DNA from: Muraenolepis orangiensis
Lineage: Eukaryota; Chordata; Actinopteri; Gadiformes; Muraenolepididae
NCBI GenBank assembly: GCA_027704905.1
Contig: CM051000.1
Location: 10,760,342-10,824,341, forward strand
Length of the DNA stretch: 64,000 nucleotides
Direction of reading: 5' to 3'
The notes beneath the pieces were generated by a model. It was given only the letters and a program-made list of their open reading frames with translations. It was not told the DNA's origin and did not search any database. The position numbers were made by a program, and so were the translations under genes. Positions 1-10,412 of the stretch are shown in pieces (within the stretch, counting starts at the first letter, position 1; each line of letters starts with the position of its first letter).

Positions 1-189
1 AGGGCTTTTTGTATCAGCAAACTTTGTATCAGGATAATCATTGGCTTAATAAGTATAGTTTATATAGTATAATATATTATATAAATATAATATAGCAATA
101 CAATATAGCTACCGCCTCTGCGTCGAACGCAACGCAAGGCTCCTGCAGCGCACACGGCCCTATGGGCGCACAGCGGGGACACAGAACCC
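1..189. other. No gene recognised
   Basis: The left half is AT-rich (TATA-like runs at about 58-110) and the right half is mixed composition. I see no coding or RNA signal. Confidence 0.4.
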
Positions 190-252
190 ACATAGAACAT
201 AGAACATAGAACATGGAACATAGAACATGGAACATAGAACATAGAACATAGC
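190..252. repeat. 9-bp minisatellite (ACATAGAAC/ACATGGAAC)
   Basis: About seven tandem copies of a 9-bp unit, alternating between ACATAGAAC and ACATGGAAC. It is a short local array with no coding meaning. Confidence 0.85.
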
Positions 253-269
253 CTCGAACACAACACCTA

Positions 270-667
270 CTAACTACACAACGCCTGTTTTTTATTCACT
301 TGTTTTCTGCTTCTTGACTCCCTTCTCTTTGCTCTCTTGGCACTGCTTAGGACTTGCTCTGTAGGAGGGTCACCGTCGGGCTGGGCGAACGCACTATAGG
401 CACAGCTGATCAGATCTGAACAGCTGATCAGATCAGGCTTCAACAACAGGCGATGAGCGAAGCCACTCTTGAACTGCAAATAGTTCTCATAGACTTCTTC
501 CCGAAAATGTTGGCTGCACTCACAAGCTTGCCTGGACGACGACATGTCGCCAACCACTGCCTTCGTGTATGAAGCCTTGATCGCTGAGTCGGCACTTTGA
601 AGAAGTGTGCATGGTCCAGATTACTTTTGTCTGATACCTTGCAGTATTTCGCGATACAATACGGCAT
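270..667 (-). pseudogene. THAP zinc-finger domain remnant (frameshifted)
   Basis: Read on the minus strand from the ATG at 665-667, the peptide starts M-P-Y-C-x4-C. It continues with an H-x-FFKVP motif and a conserved Trp (RRQWL), the layout of the N-terminal half of a C2CH THAP DNA-binding domain. Near 555 the homology moves to another frame, where C-x-C-S-Q-H-F-R-E-E-x-Y-E supplies the distal Cys and His. The domain is therefore broken by a frameshift. A basic tail (KRAKRRESRSRK) follows and ends at 270. THAP domains occur in host regulators and in P-element-like transposases, and the sequence does not decide between them. A direct duplication of about 18 bp (CAGCTGATCAGATC) lies inside it at 397-432. 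Frame and motif are seen directly; the family call is recognition from memory. Confidence 0.6.
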
Positions 668-1007
668 TGTGTCGATATTGAACGATCAATCAATGCACAA
701 TGCACATGGCGAACAATAGCGAACGACTGCTCGATTGGAGACAGCGGCATGATCGATCACTGTCTACGTCAGTGGTTCCCAACCTTTTTTGTCTTGTGTA
801 CCCCTTGAGCTGGTAGCCATTCTATAAGTACCCCCTCACCCATTTGGAGGATTTGCCTTACATTTTCTCTTATATTAAACCTTTTGTAATTGTATTTAAC
901 CAAACTACTCATTAAATCACTTTTAGAACTCACCTTTAATACAAATGAATTTAAACTTGACATTGACACTTATTGTGAATGAAAATAATACTCACTTCTA
1001 GCAGTTT

Positions 1008-1084
1008 CAAAGATTCAAAGGTTTTATTGTCATATGCACATGACTGATTCATGTGCATATGACAATAAAACCTTTGAATCTTTG
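1008..1084. repeat. Perfect 35-bp inverted repeat (hairpin)
   Basis: The left arm 1008-1042 and right arm 1050-1084 are exact reverse complements separated by the 7-nt loop ACTGATT. The arm ends (ATTCAAAGG, TTTTATTGTCATATG) resemble the tail of fish LINEs, as if two tails lie head to head. It sits inside the hAT element just left of the pogo-like insertion. Confidence 0.9.
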
Positions 1085-1124
1085 CATGCATGCATATGAG
1101 GCTCCGCCCACAACTCAACATATA

Positions 1125-2565
1125 CCGTATTGACCCGAATATAAGACGGGGTTTTTTTCCTAGAAAAATATCAGAAAATGAGGGGTCGTCTTATAATCGG
1201 GGTTTAGACTTTTCGATGTACCGTAATTGCACATGTAATTGCGCAACAACAGATCGCGCCAAACGAGTGTTCCGAGACATCGCGCGACACTTAAAGTAAC
1301 AGTACATAGCAACAGTTGCCTGGAGAGATAGAAATGGAGAGACACAGCGACCAACTAGGGCAATTTAATAAACAGGAGAGACGAAGTTACGATGCCAATT
1401 TTAAGATAATGGTGATAAACGAAGCAGAGACATCAAACACCTGTCATTGCGACGCAGGACAAGCCCAGCGCCTGCCCTCAGACTCCAGAGAGAAGCTACT
1501 GTCTTATCAGCGATATGTGATCAAGTTAAGGAAGAAGCACTCATACCCCCTTGATCAGATGGGCAATGTGGATCAAACGCCTGTGTATTTTGACATGCCA
1601 ACATCTGTCACTGGGCATAAGAAAGGCGACAAATCAGTGATTGTGAAGACTACTGGAAACGAGAAGAGCCGAGTAACGCTCATGTTAACGCGCCTCGCAG
1701 ATGGGACACAACTCCCCCCGTACGTGGTTTTAAAACGCAAGACTGTACCTAAAGAGGCAGTGACTGTACCTAAAGAGACAGTGACTGTACCTAAAGAGGC
1801 AGTGCCAGCTGGCATTACGTAGGTGCCCAGGCAAAGGGCTGGATGGAGACGGAGCTGGTGGTGGACTGGCTCAAGGTTGGGGCAGACGGCGCCAGTCAAA
1901 AAGCAAGTGAAAGAGTTGAATGGTGACCTAGTGATCATACCGGGCGGAATGACAAGCCAGCTGCAGATGTTGGATGTGGTCGTTAACAAACCATTCAAGG
2001 TTCATCTGCGCAAGAGATCCACAGAGTGGCTCATGGCTGCTAATCACGCACGGAAAAAGCCTGCAGTACGTTTGCTCTGTGAATGGATCTTGCAAGCATG
2101 GGCTGACGTTTCCCCAGAAAGCATCATTAATGGGTTATGAAATGCTGCGTATCAAATGCCATGGATGGCAGCGAGGATGACGTGATGTGGGAGGATGACG
2201 GGGAACAGACACCGTGAGTGACGATAGCGGGAGTGAGAGGAACAACCAGCGATGTAGAAGACGAGCTGAATGAGAAGACGTGATGTGACCGATAGACTGA
2301 TGTTCCGTTTTATTGCACTACTGTTTTATTGCACTACTGTTTCATTGCAATCTATCTAGCCTGTTTTGTTTTTGTTTGCCAAGTTAGGCAAATTAGAACA
2401 CAATGTGTGATGTGTGTTATCATTATTTTCAAATAAAATGATTTTCTTTATAAAAAAAAAGATTTGGTCTTCAAAAAAATGTATTTATTTATTTTTCCAA
2501 AAATGAGTCTTGAAAAAGAGGGGTCGTCTTATAATCGGGGTCGTCTTATATTCGGGTCAATACGG
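1125..2565 (+). mobile_element. pogo/Tigger-like (Tc1/mariner superfamily) transposon
   Basis: Terminal inverted repeats CCGTATTGACCCGAATATAA at 1125 and TTATATTCGGGTCAATACGG ending at 2565 are flanked by TA on both sides, the target duplication of the Tc1/mariner superfamily. A second GGGGTCGTCTTATAATCGG motif lies just inside each end (about 1182-1203 and 2519-2540). The body carries a broken pogo-type transposase. The element is nested in the hAT transposon at 770-5322. Confidence 0.88.
1316..2180 (+). pseudogene. pogo/Tigger-type DDE transposase remnant
   Basis: One open frame (1316-1822) contains N-V-D-Q-T-P-V-Y-F-D-M-P, the region of the first catalytic Asp in pogo/Tigger transposases, then TTGNEKSRVTLML and LPPYVVLKRKTVPKE. 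It stops at TAG 1820-1822. Homology continues in 1823-2140, with DLVIIPGGMTSQLQMLDVVV, NKPFK and a VRLLCEWILQAW helix, and drifts in frame before the end. The N-terminal CENP-B-like DNA-binding domains are largely missing. A 21-bp unit encoding VPKEAVT is repeated three times in tandem at 1741-1803. This is a dead copy, and the cut-and-paste role is known only for intact relatives. Confidence 0.82.
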
Positions 2566-2749
2566 TAATACAATAGTGCAATAGAAACAACAACAATAAC
2601 AGTAGTATAAACTGTGTAAACAGTGCAGGTACAAGAACAGCAGCAACAACAACAACAGCAACCACACTAGAACAAAACAAGATAAAACAGAATACAATCA
2701 AATAGAATATAATTGTATACATATATATATTCAACATATTTTATTAAGT

Positions 2750-5164
2750 CACTGGAGCTTTTAATGAGACACTTGAGCTTGTGTTTCATAAGCTTTGATA
2801 GTTCTGGGGGCAGTGTGGACGCTCTCCACATTCAGTCTGTTCCTCTGCTTGGTTTTGATGTGAGTCAGGGCCGAGAAAGTAACTTCAAACATACAGTATA
2901 GATAGATCCAAAAGGCAAGAGTTCATTCAATGCACATTTCCCCAGCTCTGGATACTCCTTTGCAACATCACACCAAAACTCTGTCAGTGACTTTTCAGCA
3001 TATGCCATCTTTTGCCCACGATCAGAGAACAAATCCACCAGGTTTTCCTGCAGTCTGGCAGGAAGGCTGCTGCTGCTCTCAGTCACTCTGAATGGGTTCC
3101 TCACCCAGTCCAGCTGTTTTGACTTTGATTCAATGTCATGAAAGTACTGGTTGAACTCAGTTTTGAGTTTGGACTGATGGGTTTTAACAATTGTGACCAT
3201 CTGCTTGTTTTCAGCATCAGTAGTGTCAAGATAGCAGCAGTGGGAAACAGCTTATATCCGCTTTGTCGCATTTCGTCTCCCATAAGTTGACTTTATTTAT
3301 GAATCCATTCACTCTGTCATACATGTTAAGGATATGCGAGTCCTTGCCTTGAAGTGAGAGGTTAAGCTCATTGAGCTTGGAGAAGACATCGGCAAGATAT
3401 GCCAGCCGTGCAACCCACCCTGCATCCTGAAAAACCACTGCGAGAGGATGAAAGTGCTGTATCAGGAAAGCAGACACCTCAGTGCGAAGTTCAAACTGCC
3501 TGGATAGTGTTTTGCCACGCGACAACCAGCGGACGTCTGTGTGAAGCAGTAGCTGCCCATGCTCTGCCCCGCTGTCTTGACACAGAGTTTGAAATAGTCG
3601 GTGATTCGTTGGTGTGGACTGAATGAAATGAATCACCTTAACTGCGTCATCCATGACAGCACTTAACTCGGGGCTCATCCTTTTACTGGCGAGAGCCTCC
3701 CGGTGGATAATGCAGTGATTCCACTTAATTTTGGGGTTTACCTTCATCACACGTCCGTGCAACCCACGCACTTTCCCCGTCATCGCAGCTGCGCTGTCGA
3801 TACAGATGTGACTGCAGGATTTCCACTCAAGATTGTTTTCTTGGAAAAACCTGTCAATCACCTGAAATATTTCTTCGCCAGTTGTCTGTCCTGTTAGCTT
3901 CTTGCAAAACAAAATATGCTCATGTATGTCAGACTCTTCAGCATAACGCGCAAAGCCCAGGAGCTGAGCCTCCCCACTCACATCCGTCATTTCATCCAAC
4001 TGTAGAGCAAACTGACCGGCTCTTTAAATTGTATTCACCACCTGTCCAACAATATTAGTGGACATGTCATTGATCCTGCGGCAGATTGTGTTGTTCGATA
4101 ATGGAATGGTTTTCAGCAGGGGCGTCTTTAGGATTTGAAAACATCCGGGGCTTAGCCCAGAGGCAGGGATGCAAACAGGAAACGCTGAAAAAAGAGAAGT
4201 TTTTCCAAAAAAGCTGTAACTTCCCTCCCGAATCCATGCGACCGAGCGAAGCGAGGGAGCAAACATTTTTTTTTCATTTATTTATTAAAATAACGCATAA
4301 AAGTGTTTTTAAGGAAATCTTTCTCTGTGACATTTCTCTGCTTGCCTTGCAGTGACAAGTCTAGGCAACGACAACTAACGTGCGCGCGACTGCTGAAGCT
4401 TGTGAGGGTGAATGACGACGTAGCGACCTGGTGTTAACCCTCTGTGTGCCAATGCTATATTAGTGGATTTAAAAAAGAATAATAATAATAATAATTCATT
4501 GTTATTCTTAACTGTTCAAATATCATTGAAACCACAGCATAAGAGAAGCTTTGAGAGCATGCAATCAAAAAATAAAAAAGTTATTTTTTGTTTGTTTTTT
4601 ACAGAAAATGTATATATACATTCGGGGCTAATTACAAAACATCCGGGGCTTTAGCCCCGAATAAAACAGCCTAGCGACGCCACTGGTTTTCAGCACGTCT
4701 GCTGCTTTCTGGTCCAGCATAGTATCAGCCAAAATGATCGCGGCAGGGAGAATCAGATCTTCTGCATTTGAATGTGTTTTTTTTGACTTGGCCACAAGTA
4801 ATGCCACAGCATAGGATGCCTCCATTGCTTTGCTCGACACACTTGCCGCTTTCTTTAATGTAGTCTGACATGACTTGAATTCGGACAGTTTTCGTTTGAA
4901 AAAATCCTCTGTTTTACCGACATTCCCGGCGTGTTTGGTGCTCTGGTGCCGCTGCAGGTGAGCTGGCTTCATTGAATTATTTGCCAGCACTTCACCATAA
5001 AAAAAACACTGTGGCTAAAAAAGTAAATCCATAAACAATGTATTTGTCACTGAACTGCCGGTGTTTGGTCTTGTCCACTTTTTTTTCTTTTCACTGGGCT
5101 CACCCGGTTCCGCAGCGACGGTACCGGTAGTAGTGCGTTTAACGCTGCCCAACCATGCATCCAT
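2750..5164 (-). pseudogene. hAT transposase (ZBED5/SCAND3-like), broken
   Basis: Minus-strand reading from ATG 5162-5164 gives a lysine-rich N terminus, then a BED-type finger region with LANNSMKPAHLQRHQSTKHAG (4990-4900). The phrase EDFFKRKLSEF follows. After the nested MITE (4117-4685) the body resumes with LDEMTDVSGEAQLLGFARY, HICIDSAAAMTG, NHCIIHREALASK and DVRWLSRGKTL. The C-terminal hAT dimerisation region (FSALTHIKTKQRNRLNVES) lies near 2880-2800, after frame changes. In-frame stops include TAG at 5015-5017 and TAA near 4024. The catalytic protein is therefore not made. Relatives of this transposase were domesticated in vertebrates as ZBED5, FAM200 and SCAND3, but this copy has transposon ends and is not a host gene. 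Confidence 0.88.
4117..4685. mobile_element. hAT-type MITE with perfect 8-bp target duplication
   Basis: The 569-bp insert begins CAGGGGCGTCTTTAGG and ends CCTAGCGACGCCACTG, which are imperfect inverted repeats. Both sides carry GTTTTCAG (4109-4116 and 4686-4693). Just inside each end lies ACATCCGGGGCTT. No transposase is encoded, so it is non-autonomous. It splits the hAT transposase, so it arrived later. Confidence 0.93.
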
Positions 5165-5330
5165 TTTCCAGAGTTATGAGCACGAGTGCCACCAGCCGTC
5201 TCACAGACCGCATCGCAGGTTTCATTTCGGTTTTTTTTTGCAATCCCTAATCTTTCTACGTACCCCCTGCAATCCCATCACGTACCCCTAGGGGTTCGCG
5301 TACCCCCGGTTGGGAATCACTGGTCCACGT

Positions 5331-6099
5331 CACAGCTGCTGAATTTGGACAAAATGGCATCTCCACTGTTTTATCGCCCTATGTGCTTTTTCAAATGAGT
5401 GAACTAGCCCTTTAAGTTTGCACGGTATTTGTTGAAACTTTGCGGTCCACCCTCAATTTGGGGAAAATAAATAAATCTACTTCATACAAATCATACAAAT
5501 TCCCACATATGTCACCAGGTACTTGGGTTAAGCTGACATTTAATGGATGTCATTACTTTCAGGGTTAGGGTTAGGGTTCATCCTTATTATGACTGAAAAA
5601 ACTGTTTTCATCCAGGTGTCTCCAGAGATGTTTTAAATTTATTTTGGGCCTCTAATATATGTTGTATGATACTGACATACTGTATATTCACGTACTGTTA
5701 ATCAAATGTTTTTTCTTCAGCCTGGCCCAAAATGGGTTTTGAAAAATGGGGTTGACCTTAAACAAATGAAGACATCCAAATGATCGACTATTGAATAAAC
5801 CAGTTGTAGAAGAGAGATTCAAATGGGGTCTTGCAATTTGTATATCTATGTCATAACATTTGCATGGCAATCTTCATCTTGTAACCTTTTGGATATGTTC
5901 AGTTTAATGGCATCAGGCTTGAGGCTACATTATGAAGGCATGGCAATAGATTATGCATTCTGCTAAAGTGGTTAATACTACAAATCTTTCTTTATAGTGA
6001 AGGTTCACATCTCAAACACACTGTTGTTTTGTGGCATGATTTGGAAGAACTTTCATAATTTGTTCCCCATTTTGGTTATCAAATTACCATTCTTACCAA
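5331..6099. other. No gene; three TTAGGG units
   Basis: Mostly AT-rich with no supported gene. Positions 5561-5578 hold AGGG(TTAGGG)2TT, about three vertebrate telomere-like units, too short to call an interstitial telomere with confidence. Confidence 0.5.
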
Positions 6100-7080
6100 A
6101 CGATGTCTGAGGAAGGCACAAAAAATAGTGAAAGACACCTCTCACCAAAACCATTGACTGTTTGCCCTCTACCCCTCCGGGCCCTATAGAAACCTTATAT
6201 GTATCCTGTTTTTCATAATTACATATCCCTGATCACTACTTTAAATATTTGTAAAATATTTGTATACTTACCTGTATATACATTACATTACAGTCATTTA
6301 GCAGACACTTTTATCCAAAGCGACTTACAATAGTGTGTTTCAACAAAGGAAGGTAAGAGAACAACACGTCACCCGAAGTCAAAAGTGCATTTAATTTCTA
6401 ACAAGTCACCAATAACTGAACCAGTGCTCAGGTAGAAAGTGTAAGGGAAAAAGTACAATAAGTTGGCAAACAATATGCAACAATATCTTGAACAATATCT
6501 ACCTATCTATAATATGTAATCTACTTTTGATTAACTAATAGCGCTACGAGGAAGGATCCGGGAAGTGTGTCCTGAAGAGATGGTTTTTCAGCCTGCGGCA
6601 GAAGATGGGCAGTGACTCTGCAGTCATGACATCCGTGGGGAGTTTGTTCCACCAAATTGGAGCCAAGACGGAGAAGAGTCGTGACCGCGTAGATCGGCCA
6701 CACGGGCCCCAAAGTGAGGGGGCAAGCAGACGGCTTGACCATTGCCTGGAGGTAGGATGGAGCAGTACCTTTTACTGCCTTGTAGGCTAGCACCAAGGTC
6801 TTGAACTGGATGCGAGCAGCTACAGGTAGCCAGTGTAGAGAGCGAAGGAGGGTAGATGTGTGGGAGTACTTGGGGCGGTTGAACACCAGGCGAGCTGCAA
6901 TACCTATTATTATGCACATATCTCACACATACTCTATAATTAACCTTATAACAGTTTTTATACCTGTAAACTGTAAATTATATATTACCATGCACTTTAC
7001 TGCAACATTTTCACTCTGGTTACATGCCAAATTACTTTGGCTGTACTGTACTGACAATAAATTTGAATCTAATCTAATCG
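6100..7080 (+). mobile_element. L2/CR1-group LINE 3' remnant, split
   Basis: At about 6108-6195 the plus strand encodes LRKAQKIVKD-TSHQNH, a stop, then LFALYPSGPYRNL, the tail of a LINE reverse transcriptase (usually SHP.H.LFSLLPSGRRYR). Its 3' UTR and terminal AATAAATTTGAATC-TAATCTAATC resume at about 6920-7080. A second LINE fragment in the opposite orientation lies between. It is a decayed, 5'-truncated copy. Confidence 0.65.
6277..6905 (-). mobile_element. L2-like LINE 3' end (inserted)
   Basis: Minus-strand coding shows HTSTLLRSLHWLPVAARIQF, KTLVLAYKAVKGTAPSYLQA and PWWN/LVEQTP-type motifs typical of fish L2-like reverse transcriptase C termini, with frame breaks. The 3' UTR at 6277-6480 contains CATTTAGCAGACACTTTTAT and AAAGCGACTTACAATAG. 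Two further copies of this family occur in the window (7895-8410 and 28480-28629). Confidence 0.75.
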
Positions 7081-7894
7081 AATTCTTCATGTTCCATAGT
7101 GATGTCCCATGGCTTTATATTGTGGCTCATGAATCGACAAAAAATGTTATGTTATATTTTAGCCTCTTCCACATTTTTAAGAGAAGACAATAGAGCAACG
7201 ATCAACATAACGATATAGCTTGGTTAATGCTGCCATCTGGTGGATAACCGGGGTAATACAGAAAGCTCAATCTTCTAGCAATACGTTTGTACCATTCAGC
7301 ATCAAATGGTTTAATTGAAGGGTGATTCAAATATATAATTAAAGGGAAACTGTCGCCTACCCTGTCCTGCCACCCGGACCAGTGCTGTTGTGTTTCAAAC
7401 AGATCCAGAGACACAATGCGTGCCCACTAAGGTGGTCTGCAATCCGGCAAGGTCCTCTCTCATTCCCACTCACAGCAGGAAGAGGAGAGACAGCGATACA
7501 GAAAGAGGGAGAGAGAGAGCGAGAGAGAGAGAGAGATCCTGGAGATGGTTAGGGAACAAGAGGGGTACCAGCTGGGGCCTGATCGAATCATGCACACAAT
7601 ATCTGCAAGTTCTGATAGCTGGCTGGGGCCACACACTGCAGGAAGGCATGTCCTGCTGAGACGTTATGGAGACTAGTGAAGATATCATAGTGCTGCTTTA
7701 ATGAGTGAGTAAGAGAACCACAGCTTACCTCCTGGTCCCAATGCTCCTGATATGAGGCTGGAGTGTACCACACCTGGGGGGGGGTGGGGGGGAGGCAAGC
7801 TTCAAAAAAACAGTGGTTGAAAGTATGTAAATATTCCGTTGAATGTAAATCTATGCAAATGAGGGCTGTGGCTTCTCCATAAAGAAGACACTGC
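7081..7894. other. No gene; (GA)n tract
   Basis: Non-coding. It contains an imperfect (GA)n microsatellite at 7498-7536 and a G-rich run at 7773-7796. I see nothing else. Confidence 0.5.
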
Positions 7895-8410
7895 CTTACA
7901 CAGAACTGAGCCAGTGCTCAGGTAAAAGTGCAATACGTTCAGGTTAAAGTACAAAAAGCTGGCACAATAGAACAATATCTAACTAACAACGCAAACAATC
8001 TACTTAGAAAGACGCTAGTACGATAGTATAAAGTGATAAAAGGGTGCGCTAGGAGGAAGGATCCGGGTAGTGTTTCCTGGAGAGGTGAGTTTTCAGCCTG
8101 CAGCGGAAGATGGGCATTGACTCTGCAGTCCTGACATATGTGGGAAGTTCATTCCACCAATTTGGGGACAGAGAAGAGCTGTGGCCGCGTAGATCGGCCA
8201 CAGGGGGGCCACTAAGCGAGGGAAAAGAGGGCAAGCAGACGGCCCGAAGAAGCAGAGCTAAGTGGACGGACGGGGATGTAGGGCTTGGCCATTGCCTTGA
8301 GGTAGAAAGGAGCTGTTCCTTTCACTGCCTTGTAGGCTAGCACCAGGGTCTTGAACTGGATGCGAGCAGCTACAGGCAGCCAGTGAAGAGACCGGAGAAG
8401 GATGTGGAGA
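7895..8410 (-). mobile_element. L2-like LINE 3' end, second copy
   Basis: It has the same layout as the copy at 6277-6905. The minus strand encodes HILLRSLHWLPVAARIQF, LVLAYKAVKGTAPFYLKAMA and, after a frame change, NWWNELPTYVRTAESMPIFR and CRLKTHLSRKHYPD. The 3' UTR begins with GAGCCAGTGCTCAGGTAAAAG. It is 5'-truncated and frameshifted. Confidence 0.75.
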
Positions 8411-9459
8411 AGACATACATTCACGTACAGTTAAACAAAAGCATTATCTTTGAAAAACACAGTGATACAAGATACAAGATAGGTCTGAAAGTAGCATTTA
8501 TAGCCAAGCTCTTCAGGGGTTAAATCAACCATTGCCTCTAATATCAGACAGGTCTGTATGGACTTCTAAAGTTATACTCAATAGACTTGGATTTCATGTC
8601 TAAATACACAGCTCAGAGAACATTCACTTCCTTATTTGGATGTGGGCCTTTGTCCTGAATCCCGTAGGCTATTTAGACATGGAATCAGTCCACTTTGGGT
8701 CATGCTACATTCCATTAATGTGAGGACTACACATCTCTGTTGGCAATTAGAATCTGTGGAATACTGGCCCAACATGATTTAACCCCTTATGCCACTGTTA
8801 ATTTTATAAAGATCAATTAAAGGTTGATAGGTGTGCAATTGACAATGTCCTGAATCCTTAAAGGAACTGAGGTGCATACTGACTACTACGACATCTGATA
8901 TCAGTGGCAATGTTGGATTTAACCCCCGAAGAGCTGAGCTGAGAAATGCTACATTCAGACCTATATTGGATCTTTATGCTCTGTTTTGAAACCCATTTTT
9001 TGGCCAGGCTAAAGCAGGCCATGGATTAACACTATATGAGTATATTCATTACACATTCACATTCATGAAACAGATGTCATATTAGTGACCCAAAAGGATT
9101 CAAGACTTTTACAGATCTGGAGAAAGGCTCAAAGTCGTCTGCATGAGTGAATTACAAAATACATTTATGGAGGGAAAAAATAAATGCACTTGCAATATGT
9201 ATGCATATATGGTATGTTGGTAGGCCAAAGGTTAAATATGTGTCCAAAAGTCCTAAAACTGCCAAGGTAAATAAAACTTGCTGCCATGAAACAGAGAGGT
9301 GAGTCACAAGTTCTGCTTCTTTGTGTATTTTGTGAGGGCTGGGTTTCCAGCGACATGTTTTGATTGTATGTATTTGCACATGCATAATGCACGTACACGT
9401 CCAGTTCAGATAATGATAGCACATAGCTTTGGTTTCATATAACCTAATTTGCATACACC
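8411..9459. other. No gene recognised
   Basis: AT-rich non-coding sequence. A short stretch near 8985-9018 (ACCCATTTTTTGGCCAGGCT) is an inverted match to about 5715-5745, suggesting two decayed copies of one unnamed repeat in opposite orientation. Confidence 0.4.
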
Positions 9460-9823
9460 TGTAACGAGGCCAGTCATGCAGCAGCTGGTGACAGGTGCGG
9501 CTGCTTGATGGCCGTGTGGTGACTTTGTGTTGATTGTGGAATGTGGTTTTGTGTTCCTCCCCTTATGGGTCATTTGGTTTAGAACATTAAGTACACATAG
9601 TGTCTCCATTGTAGGAGGTCAACTTTTAGTGTCGGTTTCTGGTTGTCTGCTCTGCTGGTATGTTTTATGTTCAGCTCATGCACCCATCGATATAGCATTT
9701 TTATTTTGATATAAATTAACCATTACCTGTTTGTATGTTTTTTTGTTTAATAAACACCTTTTTTGTTTGTTTGTTAAAACTGCCTGCGTACCTGTCCAGC
9801 GATCGGTCCTTTATAGTGTTACA
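9460..9823 (+). mobile_element. Candidate solo LTR
   Basis: The segment begins TGTAACGAGGCC and ends TATAGTGTTACA, so it has the TG...CA ends and short inverted termini of an LTR. It contains an AATAAA polyadenylation motif near 9749, about 75 nt from the end. No clear 5-bp target duplication is seen and no internal element is present, so the call rests on structure alone. Confidence 0.45.
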
Positions 9824-10412
9824 GGCACCTGACTTGATGTGTGTGTGTAGGACAAATTGAAAGGTTGTAAAGCAGGAAGGACCGGTACAACATAACCTGG
9901 TTGTCGGATACGCAGATGGGAGTGTTTAGTGGAACACTTCCTTATTGAATGCAACGTACAGGCTATGTAAGTCGAGTGGACGCAACATAATCGACCAACA
10001 AACAGGTAAATAACAACATCACGTCAATAGCTGGGGGCGTCAAAATGAATCCGCATGTTAAATAAGCGCACTGTATTGCAATTACTCAAGAGGTCTACAG
10101 TCGATTAATTATTTGTACGTGTGCTTGACCTGGAACACGTTATTAAGGTCGTTAGATATGACCGTTAACATTTAGACTACTGCGTCTGCAGACGCCTCAA
10201 GCTGCGGATGAAAAGTATTTCTAAATATTTGCTTTCACGTTTGAGTCAGAAGTGACCCAAAAGTGACGCGGTCCCTTTAAGGCCGGCGAGCAGGAAGCAG
10301 GTCGGAGGCGGACCTGGCTTGTTTTTACATGGTTGTCTGCTGGTGTACCATTTTAATGTTGTTGTTTTTTACCCCAGATCTTACCCATATGTTTTTGCCC
10401 TTTCTCTGAATC
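9824..10412 (+). promoter_or_regulatory. Upstream region and 5' UTR of slc35c1
   Basis: This is the only upstream sequence between the solo-LTR candidate and the slc35c1 start. Positions 10265-10320 are GC-richer (GGCCGGCGAGCAGG, GGAGGCGGACC), as expected near a housekeeping promoter. No TATA box is evident. The transcription start cannot be placed from sequence alone. Confidence 0.35.

Larger units (their letters stand above)
770..5322 (-). mobile_element. hAT DNA transposon, defective, with nested insertions
   Basis: The ends are inverted repeats: CAGTGGTTCCCAACC at 770 and GGTTGGGAATCACTG ending at 5322. They are flanked by an 8-bp target duplication that matches at 7 of 8 bases (GTCTACGT at 762-769, GTCCACGT at 5323-5330). 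Terminal CAGTGG and an 8-bp duplication are the hAT hallmark. The coding strand is minus, with a ZBED5/SCAND3-like transposase at about 5164-2750. Two DNA transposons have inserted: a pogo/Tigger-like element at 1125-2565 and a hAT MITE at 4117-4685. The non-coding remainder (770-1124, 2566-2750) holds a hairpin and a CAA-rich stretch (2586-2665). Confidence 0.9.

Noticed and set aside
3226..3999. Intact-looking 257-codon frame as a host ZBED-like gene
   Set aside because: It lies between clear hAT ends, has lost its N terminus to stops and a MITE, and its C terminus to frame changes, so it is a dead transposase.
5561..5578. Interstitial telomere sequence
   Set aside because: Only about three TTAGGG units; no evidence for a chromosome fusion. 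The CCCTAACCCTAAC at 41270 belongs to a LINE tail.
7202..7414. 70-codon minus-strand frame
   Set aside because: No recognisable motif; it ends in non-coding DNA between two LINE remnants.
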